From: Ignavibacteriota bacterium
GTDB lineage: Bacteria; Bacteroidota; Ignavibacteria; UBA10030; BY39
NCBI GenBank assembly: GCA_003327435.1
Contig: QOQV01000001.1
Location: forward strand, 310,001 to 374,000
Direction: 5' to 3'
DNA length: 64,000 nucleotides
The stretch's first letter is position 1, and every line of letters starts with the position of its first letter. The notes under the pieces were generated by a model. The model saw only the letters and a program-made list of their open reading frames with translations. It searched no databases and had not been told where the DNA came from. Positions 62,964 through 64,000 of the stretch are shown here, one piece after another. A program made the position numbers and the translations under genes.

Positions 62964-63774
62964 CTCTACCTCCAAAGATTATACTAATTGTTATAGAATG
63001 TGAGATACCAAGTTGCTGGTGGCTTAAAAAGGCATAATCCAGACGCAAAAAATTGTATTCCACACCAATTCCTGCCGAATATGTCGAGGGTATATTACGC
63101 ATTCCTATCCTTAGTGAAGCCAGATCGTAAATTTTATATTCCGCACCAGATGCAAAACTCAAATCCGATTTATATTCTTTCTGTAAATCAAATGTAATCA
63201 AGAAATCATCAACAGGACGATATGAGACGCCTGATAGTAGTATTTGAGGTAGTTTTTCTTTCTTTCGTCCAATTGTAGGTGCGTTAATATTCTTAATATT
63301 AAATCCAATATAAAATTTACTCATCAAAGGCAACAATACTCCTACATCCAGACCAAGTGTGATATCGTTACCGTAATTCTTTATGGTTAGAGAGTTGATA
63401 TTGATTGTTGTTCCAAGATTTATTTTATTGAATTGATTAGCATAAACAATTGAGCCCGTCAATTCCTGATATAATTCAAATCCAAATTTTTTACCCGCAA
63501 AGCCAATTGTTCCATATTTCGTGTGATAATTAGCAACAATTACGGTTGTTGATAATTCTTTAAGTCCAAACTGATAGGGTGATAAAAAAAATGCAACCTC
63601 ATTATATTTTGAATTTGCCAGACCTGCAGGATTATAAAAAATACTAAAACAATCATTTGATAAACCGGTGAATGCACAACCCATTGCAATTGATTTAGAG
63701 CCATACTCGTATCCTTCAAAACTCCCAAATACTGTTGTATTTACAAAGAAAAAAGTTAAAATGAACCTCTTCAT
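62956..63774 (-). CDS. PorV/FadL-like outer membrane protein
   Basis: 272 residues. Signal peptide about 1-17. SKSIAMGCAFTGLSNDCFSIF near 26 and YNPAGLANSKYNEVAFF (short: FYNPAGLA) are the N-terminal pattern of PorV/PorQ-type barrels, which serve as outer-membrane parts of type IX secretion. LGTTININSLTIKNYGNDITLGLDVG in the middle (short: GNDITLGLDVG) is typical. It may be a partner for the sorting-domain cytochrome, but no other secretion machinery gene lies nearby except the DUF4835 gene. Confidence 0.75.
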   Translation of the reverse strand: MKRFILTFFFVNTTVFGSFEGYEYGSKSIAMGCAFTGLSNDCFSIFYNPAGLANSKYNEVAFFLSPYQFGLKELSTTVIVANYHTKYGTIGFAGKKFGFELYQELTGSIVYANQFNKINLGTTININSLTIKNYGNDITLGLDVGVLLPLMSKFYIGFNIKNINAPTIGRKKEKLPQILLSGVSYRPVDDFLITFDLQKEYKSDLSFASGAEYKIYDLASLRIGMRNIPSTYSAGIGVEYNFLRLDYAFLSHQQLGISHSITISIIFGGRDG

Positions 63775-63837
63775 ATAGCCTCCTTGAAGTTATTGGAAAA
63801 AATGTTTATATTTAAATCAACAAATAGAAAATTTTAT

Positions 63838-64000
63838 ATGAAAATATTAGCATTGATATCATTAATAATATTTTCCTTTACGAAATCTGATTCGCAGGAA
63901 TTGATTTGTAAAGTTACTATGAACACAGACAATCTTACTGCAGAAGCAAGGGACAACATTCTTGGATTCGATAAAGTTATTCAGGATTATATTAACAATT
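63838..64000 (+). CDS. DUF4835 (PorD-like) type IX secretion-associated protein, 5' part
   Basis: The frame from the ATG at 63838 is open to the window end: a signal peptide MKILALISLIIFSFTKS then QELICKVTMNTDNLTAEA, RDNILGFDKVIQDYINN. The short motif CKVT.NTDNLTAEARDN is the conserved beginning of DUF4835 proteins. Such proteins occur with gliding/type IX components in Bacteroidota. The 3' end is beyond the window. Confidence 0.85.
   Translation, partial: MKILALISLIIFSFTKSDSQELICKVTMNTDNLTAEARDNILGFDKVIQDYINN

Noticed and set aside
1-64000. CRISPR arrays, insertion sequences, prophage or rRNA genes
   Set aside because: I saw no regularly spaced repeats, transposase or integrase frames, phage structural genes or rRNA sequence.

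Overview
The window is AT-rich, gene-dense DNA that most resembles the Ignavibacteria/Chlorobi side of the Bacteroidota superphylum. The evidence is a secreted multiheme cytochrome ending in a type IX secretion (Por) sorting domain with the QNYPNPFNP signature, PorV-like and DUF4835 (PorD-like) proteins at the right edge, a ferredoxin-dependent 2-oxoacid oxidoreductase, a group 3b NiFe hydrogenase and a carotenoid cluster of the Bacteroidota type. The taxonomic call is an inference from gene content.

Layout. 1-3109: a membrane quinone/iron-sulfur module (HybB-like, HybA-like, a membrane-anchored GcvH-like protein) behind a sigma-54-like promoter, then a tetraheme cytochrome. 3224-5132: an EamA transporter and a secreted MEMO-family protein. 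5156-18579: one long minus-strand block of central carbon genes: citrate lyase alpha (CitF), a fused citrate lyase gamma-beta (CitD-CitE), two aconitase-superfamily enzymes of different architecture, an HD protein, an isocitrate-type dehydrogenase, a four-subunit 2-oxoacid:ferredoxin oxidoreductase and a malic enzyme. Together they can join acetate + oxaloacetate, citrate, isocitrate, 2-oxoglutarate and succinyl-CoA through ferredoxin. 18787-34230: a large electron-transfer and regulatory block: a cytochrome b, a 19-heme cytochrome, a 13-heme cytochrome fused to cytochrome b, a receiver-like protein, a nine-heme type IX-secreted cytochrome, CcmF, two NtrC-type activators and a triple-PAS histidine kinase. 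I read this as a possible quinol-to-cell-surface electron conduit with its own regulators. 34313-42398: an orphan GvpL/F-like protein, tRNA-Ser(UGA), an MFS transporter, an acyl-CoA synthetase, a PpiD-like foldase, an outer-membrane protein and shikimate kinase. 42385-47409: a compact minus-strand thiol-redox cluster (four thioredoxin-fold proteins, CcdA, OsmC, DUF302, DUF1858, DUF2892, Hsp20 and two paralogous tiny membrane proteins). 48374-53855: a plus-strand group 3b NiFe (sulf)hydrogenase operon with maturation genes, behind another sigma-54-like promoter. 53868-55146: a cation/proton antiporter preceded by what looks like a fluoride riboswitch.

55199-59681 is the strangest stretch: a whole carotenoid cluster (crtB, crtZ, lycopene cyclase, cruF, a TPR gene, crtI) in which every gene is broken by frameshifts, in-frame stops or a deletion junction, while I see no comparable lesions in the other roughly 59 kb. 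59782-64000 holds an M28 peptidase, an outer-membrane beta-barrel protein, a PorV-like protein and the start of a DUF4835 gene.

Themes that tie the window together are low-potential electron transfer (ferredoxin, H2, quinone, multiheme cytochromes), cytochrome c and thiol maturation, and apparent sigma-54 control of several respiratory units.
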